The translations under genes were made by a program, and so were the position numbers. Positions 52,290-61,691 of a stretch of DNA of 64,000 bases are shown piece after piece. This DNA comes from Anaerolineales bacterium (GTDB lineage: Bacteria > Chloroflexota > Anaerolineae > Anaerolineales > Villigracilaceae), in assembly GCA_014860745.1 (NCBI GenBank), contig JACZJC010000069.1:1-64000 (forward strand), written 5' to 3'. A model generated the notes under the pieces. The model was not told the origin of the DNA and ran no database searches. It worked only from the letters and a program-made list of their open reading frames with translations. Every line of letters starts with the position of its first letter. The first letter of the stretch is position 1.

Positions 52290-53550
52290 AATTCGTCTTG
52301 TTATGGTGGAACCGAATGGTAGCGGGGGTCTGATCCATTATGCTTATCAGCTTTGCTCAGCGCTTTCAAATGAAAACATGGATGTTACCCTCATTACGGG
52401 CAGAAATTATGAGCTTGCTGATTTCCCCCACAATTTCCGCGTTGAAGCCACGCTTGATCTATGGCAATTATTTGAGGCCAAATCAGAGACTCAACTTTTT
52501 AAAAATCCCTTGATAAGAATGTGGCATAAATCTCGCTGGACTTTTCGAAGGGGCATCCGTGCAATTCGGCTGATTCGTGCCTGGGTCCGGTTGACGCGTT
52601 ACTTGTTAAAAATCAAACCCGACCTGATACAATTTTCAAAAATAAATTTTCCTTTTGAGTCCATATTCCTAGGGCATCTGCGGCGAAAAGGCCAACTATT
52701 GACCCAAATTTGCCACGAGTTTGAGTTGCGTGAAAGTACTGGACCATTCTCCTCCCTGTTATTGCGTACCTACGCCGACATCTACACCCATTTCTCTGCA
52801 ATGTTTTTTCATGCATCCGAGAATCGAAATCGCTTCCTTGAACTATTCCCGTTCGTTCCCCTAGTGGATACTCACATTATCCCTCTTGGTAATTCAAACT
52901 GGTTATTGATGATAACGCCCGATCCAGTAGATGTTCTTAAAGAAAAGTATCGTTTGCAGGAAGATGAGAGGATCGTGCTTTTCTTTGGTTTGTTGGCTCC
53001 AAGTAAGGGATTGGACGATCTAATCGAGGCGTTTGCTTTGGCACGGAAGTCATGTCAGGCCAAATTGGTGATCGCTGGTTATCCAACCAAGCACATGGAT
53101 ATGAAGGGATTGACCGACCGAATCACCCGGCTCGGTTTGAAAGATGATGTGATTCTTGATACTCGTTATATCCCGCTTGGCCAAATCCGCCCGCTTATGG
53201 AATTGGCAGCAGTGGTTGTATACCCTTATGTTAGTAGCACACAGAGTGGGGCATTACAGGTTGCGTATACTTTTGGAAAACCAGTTATTGCCACACGCAT
53301 TGGAGGTTTGCCAGAAGCTGTGGATGACACTCGGAGTGGTTTTTTAGTGGAAGTTCATTCCCCGCAGGAGATGGCTGAAAAAATAATCCTCATCATCAAC
53401 AACCCTGATCGCAGGCGGGAAATGGGAGCTTATGCACGGAGGTTATCCGAAACCCGGTTTGATTGGGGGGCGATTGCGAGACAAATGCGCCCGGTTTACG
53501 AGATGTTGGTGAATTCTAAATCCCGAACTACGATGGGCGATATCGATTGA
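52279..53550 (+). CDS. Glycosyltransferase family 4
   Basis: 423 residues, GT-B fold. EPNGSGGLIHYAYQLCSAL is the first glycine loop; LFFGLLAPSKGLDDLIEAFALA and YPYVSSTQSGALQVAYTFGKPVIAT form the donor site. It overlaps the previous gene by 11 bases and the convergent deacetylase gene by 23 bases at its end. Confidence 0.92.
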   Translation: MNNKIRLVMVEPNGSGGLIHYAYQLCSALSNENMDVTLITGRNYELADFPHNFRVEATLDLWQLFEAKSETQLFKNPLIRMWHKSRWTFRRGIRAIRLIRAWVRLTRYLLKIKPDLIQFSKINFPFESIFLGHLRRKGQLLTQICHEFELRESTGPFSSLLLRTYADIYTHFSAMFFHASENRNRFLELFPFVPLVDTHIIPLGNSNWLLMITPDPVDVLKEKYRLQEDERIVLFFGLLAPSKGLDDLIEAFALARKSCQAKLVIAGYPTKHMDMKGLTDRITRLGLKDDVILDTRYIPLGQIRPLMELAAVVVYPYVSSTQSGALQVAYTFGKPVIATRIGGLPEAVDDTRSGFLVEVHSPQEMAEKIILIINNPDRRREMGAYARRLSETRFDWGAIARQMRPVYEMLVNSKSRTTMGDID

Positions 53551-54583
53551 AGCCGTTCACAAGGAATGAGAATTGAGCCAGGGTGTGTTTATGAGAGATG
53601 AAAACTCGGCGAATGGCATATGGATTTTGCATTGCCTCACCAAAACTAGTGGGTCCATTTAGTAAAGTAAACGCTACCCGATATCCCGAGTTGGCTGTTA
53701 GATGTTCGATCTCCTGGTTGAAATCAGCTTTTCCTCCATTGGGATAGGCAAACCCGAGGATTGGTTTCCCCAATTCATCCTCGATTCGTGTTCTCGAGCC
53801 GGCAATTTCATCTTCCGCTCTTCGAAGGGAAACCCGGGTCAAAATTGGGTGATTGATGGTGTGGCCGCCAAAATCGATCCCATTCTTATTCATTTCCCTA
53901 ATTTGATCCCAATTCATCATGAGACTTTTAAAATACCCTTTTTGGATGGACACATTCAATAATTCGGGCAGACGGGCAATCCATGCAGTTTTTTCATCGT
54001 CTGGAAGGATTTTAAGTTTTTCAATTAAGTTTGAACTTACTCTGTCCTTTTCAGTTTTATTGTTCCAGTGTTCTTGATGGCCATCTGGAAAGATAATGGT
54101 GTCTTGAGGGGTGTGGTAAAAACAATAGGCAACCAGGTCCCAGTAAAATGGTGCATCGTTTTGAATATGACCCGAGGTGAGGAATACGACTGCAGGCAGG
54201 TTGCGTTCCTTAAGGATTGGATAGGCATTCAAAAAATTATCCGCATAGCCATCGTCGAATGTAATTAAGGCGGCGTGAGACGGCAGAATTGACTTCCCAT
54301 CAAGCCATCTCACAATCTCTTGTATCGAGACGACTTTAAACCAGCGCATAAGATAATCCATTTGCTGAGCGAAGTCCTCTCTTCGCGCACTCACGTTGGG
54401 CTTGAAGGAGTCGAACCCGTGCCGATTCGGGTCGTCGATGCGGTGATAATTTAGTACTGTAAGATAGTTTTTAAATATAAAACGACCAGCCCGTTCCAGA
54501 CCAAATTGATAGGCAAAATTGAGCAATTTATTTCTTGCCAGTGAGCGCCAGGTGCAATTGGCGGAATTATTATTTAAATACAT
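53528..54583 (-). CDS. Polysaccharide deacetylase (carbohydrate esterase 4)
   Basis: 351 residues. NodB-type motifs are present: ITFDDGYADNF (catalytic Asp pair), GGHTINHPIL (His-x-x-x-His zinc site) and FAYPNGG in place of RxPY. No signal peptide is obvious, so it may act on lipid-linked sugars inside or be membrane-bound. AGAGG precedes the ATG. It overlaps the upstream glycosyltransferase gene by 14 bases. Confidence 0.9.
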   Translation of the reverse strand: MYLNNNSANCTWRSLARNKLLNFAYQFGLERAGRFIFKNYLTVLNYHRIDDPNRHGFDSFKPNVSARREDFAQQMDYLMRWFKVVSIQEIVRWLDGKSILPSHAALITFDDGYADNFLNAYPILKERNLPAVVFLTSGHIQNDAPFYWDLVAYCFYHTPQDTIIFPDGHQEHWNNKTEKDRVSSNLIEKLKILPDDEKTAWIARLPELLNVSIQKGYFKSLMMNWDQIREMNKNGIDFGGHTINHPILTRVSLRRAEDEIAGSRTRIEDELGKPILGFAYPNGGKADFNQEIEHLTANSGYRVAFTLLNGPTSFGEAMQNPYAIRRVFISHKHTLAQFSFLVNGFNRYRPS

Positions 54584-55757
54584 TTAACCTCTTCTGATGA
54601 TGGATTGACCAGGCTTTTTGATAGGCATGCAATGTAGCGGCTGTCTGGCTTTCAAGGTTGAACTTCGTATTTATATACTTTTGGGCTTTGCTGCCAAGGT
54701 AATTCGCGAAATCCCGATCTTTGCACAACCTTACGATTCCTTCGGCCAATGCGGAAGAGTTATCGGGCGGAACCAACAATGCATGTTCTCCATTAATGAC
54801 AAGTTCGGGGATACCGCCGGTGGCCGATGCCAGGATTGGGCACGCTAATGCTGCTGCTTCGAGTAAGGCGATGGGCGTGCCTTCATATCTGGATGGCATG
54901 ACGAATATATCGCTGGATTTTAAGGCAGCCAAGACATCATTTCGATCAAAGTATCCAGCCAGAATGACTCTCCCAACGAGGTTCGCTTTTTGGATATGGT
55001 CTACTAGTTCACCTCGCATATTACCCTCTCCAATTATGACACAGGTCAAAAGAGGGATTTCCTGGCAAGCCTGCATCGCTGCATCGACGAGAACGTCATA
55101 ACCTTTGATGGCAACCAACCGCCCAACAGCGGTGCAAAGAAGTCTTTCCGCAGGGAGGTTTAACCTTCTATGCAGCCAGCCATACCCTCTGAGGTCCTTT
55201 TTCTCCACATTAACTGCGTTGTAGATTAATTCGATATTTCCAGCTTCCAGGCCGGATCGCAAAAGGGCTTGTCGGTCTTTTTCAGAAACGGTGATGTAGA
55301 GGGAGAGATTCCAGTTTGTGGCAAGTTCCAATGCGGTATAAATCCAGCCCTTGATGGAGCTTCCACCATGTTCACTCGAGTACCAGCTGTTGATAGTGGA
55401 GACTAAGGCTGTCCGTGTAAATGTGGATGCAAGACTGGCAAAAAACTTGGATTGAATGTTTTGACTATCCAGCACCTGAAAACCCTCGTTCTTAATTATA
55501 TGAATCAGGCGTCTAATAATTAAAGGGTCAAACTTTCGGCGGCCGACAATGTAAACCGGTAGGTCAAGTTTCTGCGCCTCACGTGTGATCGCGCTTTCTG
55601 CCAGACCGGCAAGAGCTACCTGCTCCTTCGGGAATCGAGATAACTGCGAAAGGACGCGCGAAGTTGAACCACCATATTTCATGGAAAGATCAACAATTAA
55701 TGTCTTTGGGGGACTCTTTTCGGGATAACTGGAAAATTCGGGTTTGGTATCTGCCAT
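54570..55757 (-). CDS. Glycosyltransferase family 4
   Basis: 395 residues from the ATG at 55757 (TAATG junction with the upstream gene). KYGGSTSRVLSQL, VGRLVAIKGYDVLVDAAMQA and PSRYEGTPIALLEAAALACPILAS with the EX7E motif mark the fold. An in-frame ATG at 55781 lies inside the upstream gene and was not used. Confidence 0.92.
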   Translation of the reverse strand: MADTKPEFSSYPEKSPPKTLIVDLSMKYGGSTSRVLSQLSRFPKEQVALAGLAESAITREAQKLDLPVYIVGRRKFDPLIIRRLIHIIKNEGFQVLDSQNIQSKFFASLASTFTRTALVSTINSWYSSEHGGSSIKGWIYTALELATNWNLSLYITVSEKDRQALLRSGLEAGNIELIYNAVNVEKKDLRGYGWLHRRLNLPAERLLCTAVGRLVAIKGYDVLVDAAMQACQEIPLLTCVIIGEGNMRGELVDHIQKANLVGRVILAGYFDRNDVLAALKSSDIFVMPSRYEGTPIALLEAAALACPILASATGGIPELVINGEHALLVPPDNSSALAEGIVRLCKDRDFANYLGSKAQKYINTKFNLESQTAATLHAYQKAWSIHHQKRLNVFK

Positions 55758-56968
55758 TAGCGCCTTTGGATCCGCTCCCAAAGATGGGATTGCCCGCCTA
55801 GCAAAAATCGGATGAATCCTTTGAAGGCAGCAAGATTACCATTTACAAGAAATGCAGGCAGGTATAATAAATTCATCAGGCGGCTTTGAGCCCCGCGATT
55901 TGGAAACCGTTCTCCTAATAAGGCAAGTGTGTAAAAAAGGATTTGCAATCCGAGTAAAACTTGGCCAAAAGGCATGCCGAGCAAGAATGGGTTATTTTGT
56001 TGGGGGGGAAAAATCACCGCGATAAGATTGAATACAGTTGCTCCAATCATTAGGAACGGTACGAGTGGACGAAGAAATTTATGGGAAATGATTTGCCACA
56101 TTAATAAGGGCTGGTCAAGTGGCAGGAACTGAGAAGCCAAGGCGATTGCTTGATACCGGCCGGCGTTAATCCTTGTCCGGCGGATGATTTCATCCTGTGC
56201 TGTCGGTGAGACACGTTCAATTGATTTCGCCAAAGGTGTATAAACGAGGCGAAATCCGTGACGGATGATTTGCATGGCAATATAAAAGTCATCGTTTATA
56301 ATTTGATTGGGCGGGGGAATGTATAGTTCTTTGCGGATTGCCAAAATCTCCCCGGCTGCGCCTGTGCAGCTTCCCAATCGACTCTCCTGTTTTTTGATGA
56401 ACGATTCATATTTCCAGTAAGCTCCTTCCGATTCGCCCAGGCTGCCATCTCCTTTTGATATGGTTTTTTCGCCACTAGTTCCGCCCACTCTTGGATCGCG
56501 GAATGGGGCGACAAGGTGAAAGATTGTGTCTGGTAAGTAGTGATTGTTTGCGTCAGAAAATATCACAATGTCCCCTCGGACTAAGGGCATGGCTCGATTA
56601 ATTGCAGCCATTTTACCCTCCCGCCCATCCTTGTGTATTAATTCGATCCCCTGATTGGAAAATGATTTCACTATACTGCGCGTTTTGTCTGTTGAGCCAT
56701 CGGTCACAATTAAGATTTGCAGTTTTTTTGGGGGGTAATTGAGGGCGAGGGAATTAAGAATTTTTTCTTTGATCTCCCTTTCCTCGTTGTATGCGGTGAT
56801 TAACAAGGTCACGAAGGGGAAGTGCTCTTCATAGGCGGGGGGGGCGGATCTTAATCTGGCGAAAAGAAAAATCAATACTGGGTAACCTAAATAAGTATAT
56901 AGGATACCAACTGTACATATCCAGAACAAAAGAGAGAGGATAAGGCTTCCGGTGGGTGGTAGATACAT
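55757..56968 (-). CDS. Processive-type glycosyltransferase family 2 with membrane helices
   Basis: 403 residues. One N-terminal helix (8-28), a GT-A domain (LLITAYNEEREI, IVTDGSTDKT, DIVIFSDANNHY with a DXN metal motif, and IIRRTRINAGRYQA where cellulose/hyaluronan synthases have QxxRW-like residues), then three C-terminal helices. The layout is like BcsA or NodC synthases and it is divergent from the Wzz and BcsB-like genes, so it could form a synthase with them. Confidence 0.88.
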   Translation of the reverse strand: MYLPPTGSLILSLLFWICTVGILYTYLGYPVLIFLFARLRSAPPAYEEHFPFVTLLITAYNEEREIKEKILNSLALNYPPKKLQILIVTDGSTDKTRSIVKSFSNQGIELIHKDGREGKMAAINRAMPLVRGDIVIFSDANNHYLPDTIFHLVAPFRDPRVGGTSGEKTISKGDGSLGESEGAYWKYESFIKKQESRLGSCTGAAGEILAIRKELYIPPPNQIINDDFYIAMQIIRHGFRLVYTPLAKSIERVSPTAQDEIIRRTRINAGRYQAIALASQFLPLDQPLLMWQIISHKFLRPLVPFLMIGATVFNLIAVIFPPQQNNPFLLGMPFGQVLLGLQILFYTLALLGERFPNRGAQSRLMNLLYLPAFLVNGNLAAFKGFIRFLLGGQSHLWERIQRR

Positions 56969-57070
56969 AGGTGGGGTTATTTCATCCCATTTTAGAAATT
57001 GTAATGAAATACGCCTGATTCTTAGGAGGGTAAAAGAGTACTATTGAAAAAATGAAAATTTACGAATCAT

Positions 57071-57083
57071 GGTATATTATACC
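57071..57083. promoter_or_regulatory. Palindrome in the divergent promoter region
   Basis: GGTATATTATACC has 6-base arms. It contains TATAAT on the minus strand and TATATT on the plus strand, so it may serve as -10 element for both directions or as an operator. Confidence 0.35.
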
Positions 57084-57151
57084 CTTCTATTTTAACTCCT
57101 TTGCCCGCAAGGAGCTTCCGATTTCATCATTAATTAAGAGAGAGTAGAAAT

Positions 57152-58264
57152 ATGGAAATACGATTTTACCTCCGAACGATACAACGAAGCTGGTGGATGA
57201 TTGTAGTATCGATACTGGTTGCAGTGAATTTATCCTTGGTTTATTCGTATTTTATAACCACGCCTTTATACGAATCTACCGCGCGTTTCATCATAAGCCC
57301 AAACCTTGAATATGTGGAAGGCCGGGACCTCGTCAACAGCCTTGAAGCTCTGGATAAACGTTCGATTATCACAACTTATGCAGAGGTGATAACAAGTCCC
57401 CAGATTTTCAACAGTACGATAACTTTGTTAAATGGCAATCCGAGCGATTTTATCGATTACACAACGTCGTTTGCAGTTCTGCCGGACACAAATATCATTA
57501 GTTTCACGGTGCGCGGTCCTGACCCGCAAGTGACTGCCATGCTGGCGAACAGCATTGGACAGCATGGCATTGATTTCATCCAGCAGCTCTATATCGCTTA
57601 TGATATCGATTTTCTGGATAAGGCGATGGTCCCATTGGAGCCTTATTATCCTCGGCCGGTTCAAGATGCTACACTTGCTTTCCTTATTGGAACCGTGGTT
57701 GGTGTGGGGTTGGCCATTTTCCGCGACATGCTCTCCAGTACGCTTGAAAGATTGAGCGAGAGAAAGATGTTCGATTACGAATCACAGGCTTTTTCCCGGT
57801 CCTATTTCGAGCGAAGAGTAAGGGATGAGATGACTACAAGCCCTGGGAATGTGCTGACATTGGGGTTTATCTACTTAAACGGTGTTGAAGAATTTTACGA
57901 TTCCCTTCCCCAGACTTATGTCAACATGATCATGCAGAAAGTCACCGAAACATTGAAATATCAATTACGAGGGAATGATATCGTTGGTAGGTGGTCCAAA
58001 CTCCAATTTAGTATTCTTCTACCATCTACGGACGGAGAGGCCGCCCGCCAGAGAATGACGCGTATACAGGCAGTACTAAATGAGGAATTCTCCCTTGAGC
58101 CGGGCGACAAGCTTCATCTGGTGCTCGACCCGAGAATTGGTCTCGCTGACCGTCAGGGAGGCGAGCCGTTTCAGGTTATAGTGAACCAAGCCCAAGCTGC
58201 GCTGGAAATTTCCATGCAGTCTGATGAGAAGATAAATCTTTATAAGGTAAGGCCATTCGGATAA
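57152..58264 (+). CDS. Wzz-type chain-length protein fused to a degenerate GGDEF domain
   Basis: 370 residues. Residues 1-190 are a polysaccharide copolymerase: helix 13-36, outer region (TTPLYESTARFIISP...) and second helix 172-192 after a Pro-rich PYYPRPVQD. Instead of a tyrosine kinase, the cytoplasmic part (213-368) is GGDEF-like: SYFERRVRDEM, LGFIYLNGVEEFYDSLP, RGNDIVGRWSKLQFSILLPSTD (SKLQF replaces GGDEF) and VIVNQAQAALEISMQSDEKINLYK. The active site is lost. It may sense a nucleotide or recruit a partner and so adjust chain length. Confidence 0.85.
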   Translation: MEIRFYLRTIQRSWWMIVVSILVAVNLSLVYSYFITTPLYESTARFIISPNLEYVEGRDLVNSLEALDKRSIITTYAEVITSPQIFNSTITLLNGNPSDFIDYTTSFAVLPDTNIISFTVRGPDPQVTAMLANSIGQHGIDFIQQLYIAYDIDFLDKAMVPLEPYYPRPVQDATLAFLIGTVVGVGLAIFRDMLSSTLERLSERKMFDYESQAFSRSYFERRVRDEMTTSPGNVLTLGFIYLNGVEEFYDSLPQTYVNMIMQKVTETLKYQLRGNDIVGRWSKLQFSILLPSTDGEAARQRMTRIQAVLNEEFSLEPGDKLHLVLDPRIGLADRQGGEPFQVIVNQAQAALEISMQSDEKINLYKVRPFG

Positions 58265-58327
58265 TCGTCCTTATGCCGAGTGCGCCGGTTCTTATTAATT
58301 AGAATTGTAGTGATGAAGGAAACGGTT

Positions 58328-60595
58328 ATGAATAATAAGGCATTTAATTCTGTTTTGATTGTCATCCTGTTGCTGATGAGCCCTTTTAGTTTTGCAGGCC
58401 GTGCGATGGGTATCCCGATACAGCAGGGGAATGGAAGCTCTGCGTCGGTAAGCTTTGCGGACCTGGGATATACCGATTCAAACCTGAATGGGCCGTTTGA
58501 TTCGACGAGAAAAGTATTTAGCGTCCCGACAAATTGGAGTCTGGTCTCTGGGGGGTATGTTCAATTGGAATTTGACGTTATTTTCAGCGGTGCTGACATT
58601 GGCAGAATAACCCCCGGCGGAAATACTTATGCCGGGTTGTTAACAATCTCATACAACAGCAAAATCATTGGACAAATTCGCCTTGATCAGACAGGAAGCC
58701 AGACCCGGCAGATCCTGATTCCACCTGAAGCGCTCCAGTCTGTGCGTGAAAACGGTCAGCACATGTTGGATGTTCGCTTAGATGCCCAATTCGATTGTCT
58801 TTACGATATTCGAACAAATGTCCTACTGAAAGCCACATCGCGCTTCGAACTGCCCTTTGAGATTACCACTCCGGAATTGAATCTGACCAAACTGCCCGCT
58901 CCCTTCTACTTGAGCAACTCATTGCTGCCAGACCGAAGCATACTGGTGATTCCAGATTCGCCCTCGGTTTCGGAGTTGCAGGCCGCCTTGAATGTGGAAG
59001 CTGGTTTTGGATCCATTGTGGGTCGTGTCTTTGACTTTCAGATGATTCCGTTGAGTCAGTTGACCAATGAGCAGCGTTCGGCGAGTCACTTGATCTTTGT
59101 TGGAACCCCGGATGATTTTCCCCTTCTTCATAATGTAGGCTTCCCATCACCGGTATCGAATGGACAGATCAGTGGATTGCCTGCCCAGGCTGTAGATGAC
59201 GGGGTGGTTGAATTGGCCATTTCCCCCTGGAATTCCAGCAAAGTTGTGATGTTGATCAGCGGGAATTCCGATAACGCTGTTTTTAAAGCGGCCACAGCCG
59301 TCAGTTCGGGTAAGATTTTTGTGTATCAGAATCCCACAGTTGTCTTCGTTTCCGATGTGCAGGACTTGACGACCTCGATTCCTGTCGTGGAGGATTTTAA
59401 ATTACAAGACCTTGGTTATGAAAATACGGTTTTACAAGGAATAGGCGTCGAAGAGGCTGATTATTCATTTTATGTGTCCAAGGAACAGATTGCTACAAAA
59501 GACGGCGAGATTACCCTTGCCTATTTCCACTCCGGCTTATTGGATTACAGTCTTTCCTCGCTGACAGTTACCCTAAACGATCAACTAATAGCCAGCCAGC
59601 CATTCACGGAGGAGTCAGAACAGCTTACTTATTTGCCGATTAAAATCCCGCCTGGGATGTTGAGGTATGGTGAAAACCGTCTGGTGGTTAGCGCCGGGTT
59701 GGAACCCAATCTCTCCTGTGATTTGTCGGGCTTCTCCGAACCTTGGTTGACCGTATCAGATCAGACTGCACTTCACATTCCAGCCACTGAACCCACAGAA
59801 TTAAACCAAACCAGCCTGCTTGATCTGAAGTTCTATCCGGCAATGTTCATGTCCCAAAGCGATTTGGGCGACGTAGCCTTCATCCTTTCAGAAAATGATC
59901 CTGCCGGTTGGAAAGTGGCGGGTGACCTGGCGTATAGTCTGGGCGAATCTGCCACACCCATATTTCCCAATATCACCGCGGCATATGCGAGTGATGTCCC
60001 TGATGATGTGCTTAAAGGAAATTCACTGATCCTCGTGGGAAAGCCAGATACTTTGTCCATCCTTTCCGAATTGAATGATTTGCTTCCCGCTCCTTTTGAT
60101 TTTGAATCTAACACGGTGATTGAGAAGCAACTGCAAATCGTATACCGAATTCCTGAGGGCGTTAATGTGGGATACTTGGAGTTATTAAAATCACCCTACA
60201 ATCCCGAGGCGGTTGTTTTGGTTGTATCCGGTAATAGCGATGAAGGAGTTGCAATGGCCGGTATCGCACTGATCCGAGACCAGTTGAAGGACAAGCTGGC
60301 GGGGCGGTTTGCCGTAACCAATGGCATCCAGGTGGCCGTCAGTAGTGGACCCTCCCATTTTTCGGTCATTGGCACAGTTCTGCCTTCTTCGAGTCAGATA
60401 ATAGCTACGCCCCTGCCAAATCTCCAGCAGAACGTTAATTATGCCCCGCCGGCCTGGCTCATGCCATTGTTGATCTCTTCTGGGGTGATCGTGCTATTTC
60501 TCATTCTTTTCGTTGCGGTTCGATCAATGAAAGCCCGAACCCAAAAAGTGGATGACCGGGAAAAGATTCAGGCTGCTTCGGAAGACCAGAAATAA
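58328..60595 (+). CDS. BcsB-like cellulose synthase-associated protein
   Basis: 755 residues. Signal peptide (VLIVILLLMSPFSFAGRAM), then a long beta-rich outer region with two BcsB-type units (YVQLEFDVIFSGADIGRITPGG..., and EITLAYFHSGLLDYSLSSLTVTLNDQ...), and a C-terminal membrane helix (about 715-738) with a charged tail. In cellulose synthesis BcsB holds the synthase and guides the chain. No BcsA lies next to it; the GT2 at 55757 is the nearest candidate. AAGGAAA precedes the chosen ATG. Confidence 0.85.
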   Translation: MNNKAFNSVLIVILLLMSPFSFAGRAMGIPIQQGNGSSASVSFADLGYTDSNLNGPFDSTRKVFSVPTNWSLVSGGYVQLEFDVIFSGADIGRITPGGNTYAGLLTISYNSKIIGQIRLDQTGSQTRQILIPPEALQSVRENGQHMLDVRLDAQFDCLYDIRTNVLLKATSRFELPFEITTPELNLTKLPAPFYLSNSLLPDRSILVIPDSPSVSELQAALNVEAGFGSIVGRVFDFQMIPLSQLTNEQRSASHLIFVGTPDDFPLLHNVGFPSPVSNGQISGLPAQAVDDGVVELAISPWNSSKVVMLISGNSDNAVFKAATAVSSGKIFVYQNPTVVFVSDVQDLTTSIPVVEDFKLQDLGYENTVLQGIGVEEADYSFYVSKEQIATKDGEITLAYFHSGLLDYSLSSLTVTLNDQLIASQPFTEESEQLTYLPIKIPPGMLRYGENRLVVSAGLEPNLSCDLSGFSEPWLTVSDQTALHIPATEPTELNQTSLLDLKFYPAMFMSQSDLGDVAFILSENDPAGWKVAGDLAYSLGESATPIFPNITAAYASDVPDDVLKGNSLILVGKPDTLSILSELNDLLPAPFDFESNTVIEKQLQIVYRIPEGVNVGYLELLKSPYNPEAVVLVVSGNSDEGVAMAGIALIRDQLKDKLAGRFAVTNGIQVAVSSGPSHFSVIGTVLPSSSQIIATPLPNLQQNVNYAPPAWLMPLLISSGVIVLFLILFVAVRSMKARTQKVDDREKIQAASEDQK

Positions 60596-60620
60596 CCCTC
60601 CCTTTTTCATCAATTGTTTG

Positions 60621-60658
60621 AACGGCGTGAATGATGTTTTCATCATTCACGCCGTTTT
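60621..60658 (+). terminator. Intrinsic terminator after the BcsB-like gene
   Basis: AACGGCGTGAATGATG and CATCATTCACGCCGTT form a perfect 16-bp stem around TTTT, followed by TT then CTT. Confidence 0.85.
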
Positions 60659-60666
60659 CTTGTAAG

Positions 60667-60927
60667 TTAGTGCGGGTGAAAATGATTGTTTCGATTGTAT
60701 TTGAATTTTGTTAGATCTTTGATCGCCGATAACAGGACTTCGTATCCTTGATTGGTAACCAGTCTCAGTTCTATCCCTGAAACCGTCTTTCCAGATTCAA
60801 GGTCATCCAGCATCTTCAGCAGCGTGCCGCGGATCCCGCTGGCGCGGTGCGCCCAATACGAATCAGCGGAGATTCGCTCAAGGCGGGCAATCAGCATTCG
60901 GAGGAGGGCGAGCGGTTCTTCATCCAT
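60667..60927 (-). CDS. Small helical protein of unknown function
   Basis: 86 residues, largely alpha-helical (LALLRMLIARLERISADSYWAHRASGIRGTLLKMLDDLESG) with a His-rich end (NNHFHPH). No domain recognised. It lies between the polysaccharide terminator and the TetR gene; the frame and composition look like a real gene, but support is limited. Confidence 0.55.
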   Translation of the reverse strand: MDEEPLALLRMLIARLERISADSYWAHRASGIRGTLLKMLDDLESGKTVSGIELRLVTNQGYEVLLSAIKDLTKFKYNRNNHFHPH

Positions 60928-61000
60928 GGTTGGAAATATTTTATCTTATCCTCATCCCCGCTATGGCGGTTTTTTTTCGGTTAAACCGTTAAGTTTTGTC

Positions 61001-61029
61001 TTGACTCTTCAATGACAGGGAGGTAAACT
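61001..61029 (+). promoter_or_regulatory. Promoter of the TetR/acyl-CoA dehydrogenase operon
   Basis: TTGACT (61001-61006), 17-base spacer and TAAACT (61024-61029). The start point falls at the left edge of the TetR operator. Confidence 0.75.
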
Positions 61030-61036
61030 TCCCCTA

Positions 61037-61052
61037 CCTACCGTTCGGTAGG
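61037..61052. promoter_or_regulatory. TetR-type operator
   Basis: CCTACCG-TT-CGGTAGG is a perfect inverted repeat at the predicted start point. Closely similar ACCG..CGGT sites are bound by TetR regulators of fatty-acid degradation, so self-control with an acyl-CoA inducer is likely. Confidence 0.75.
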
Positions 61053-61064
61053 GAAGGAGACCTT

Positions 61065-61625
61065 GTGACCCGAAACGACATCCTTGACGCCGCTGCTCAG
61101 GTATTTCGAAAAAAAGGTTTTCACGGCGCATCCATGTCTGCGATTGCGGATGCGGTGAATTTGCAGAAGGCAAGCCTGTATCACCATGTCGAATCCAAGC
61201 AGGAGATTTTGTTGGCGCTTCTGGACCGCGCCCTTGGCATGTTGACCGAGCATATTGCCACAATCTCTGCCCAAAACATCCCTGCTGATCAAAAGCTCAG
61301 GCAAATGATTCGCGGATATTTATCCACGCTGGCGGAAAATGCAGACCTGACAGCCGTCCTGCTTTTTGAACACCGTTCACTTGATAAAAAATCACACACC
61401 CGTCATGTTCCTCAACGAGATAAATTCGAGGAATTATGGCGGGATGTCCTTAATGATGGGGTGCGCGAAAAAATATTCGCATGTAACGACACGGGCATGG
61501 CTGTCCGCGCGCTGATGGGTGTAATGAATTGGTCTCTCACCTGGTATCGCCCCGAAGGCGGTAAGTCTATCGAAGAGATTGCGGATGAGTATGCGGATTT
61601 ATTTTTTCATGGATTGTTGAAGTGA
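61065..61625 (+). CDS. TetR-family regulator of acyl-CoA metabolism
   Basis: 186 residues. HTH at 5-50 (TRNDILDAAAQVFRKKGFHGASMSAIADAVNLQKASLYHHVESKQEIL), then a TetR_C-type ligand domain as in KstR2/FadR-like proteins. The start is GTG at 61065 with AAGGAGA in front. Its operator lies upstream and two acyl-CoA dehydrogenase genes follow, so it probably responds to an acyl-CoA. Confidence 0.92.
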   Translation: MTRNDILDAAAQVFRKKGFHGASMSAIADAVNLQKASLYHHVESKQEILLALLDRALGMLTEHIATISAQNIPADQKLRQMIRGYLSTLAENADLTAVLLFEHRSLDKKSHTRHVPQRDKFEELWRDVLNDGVREKIFACNDTGMAVRALMGVMNWSLTWYRPEGGKSIEEIADEYADLFFHGLLK

Positions 61626-61691
61626 AAATCTGACGATAGTCTGTCGGCTTTTGTTCACTGGCTATCGTCGGTCGTCAAAAAAGGAGAAGAC

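Noticed and set aside
55758-55781. Earlier ATG for the glycosyltransferase at 54570
   Set aside because: It lies inside the upstream gene, and the TAATG junction gives a natural coupled start.
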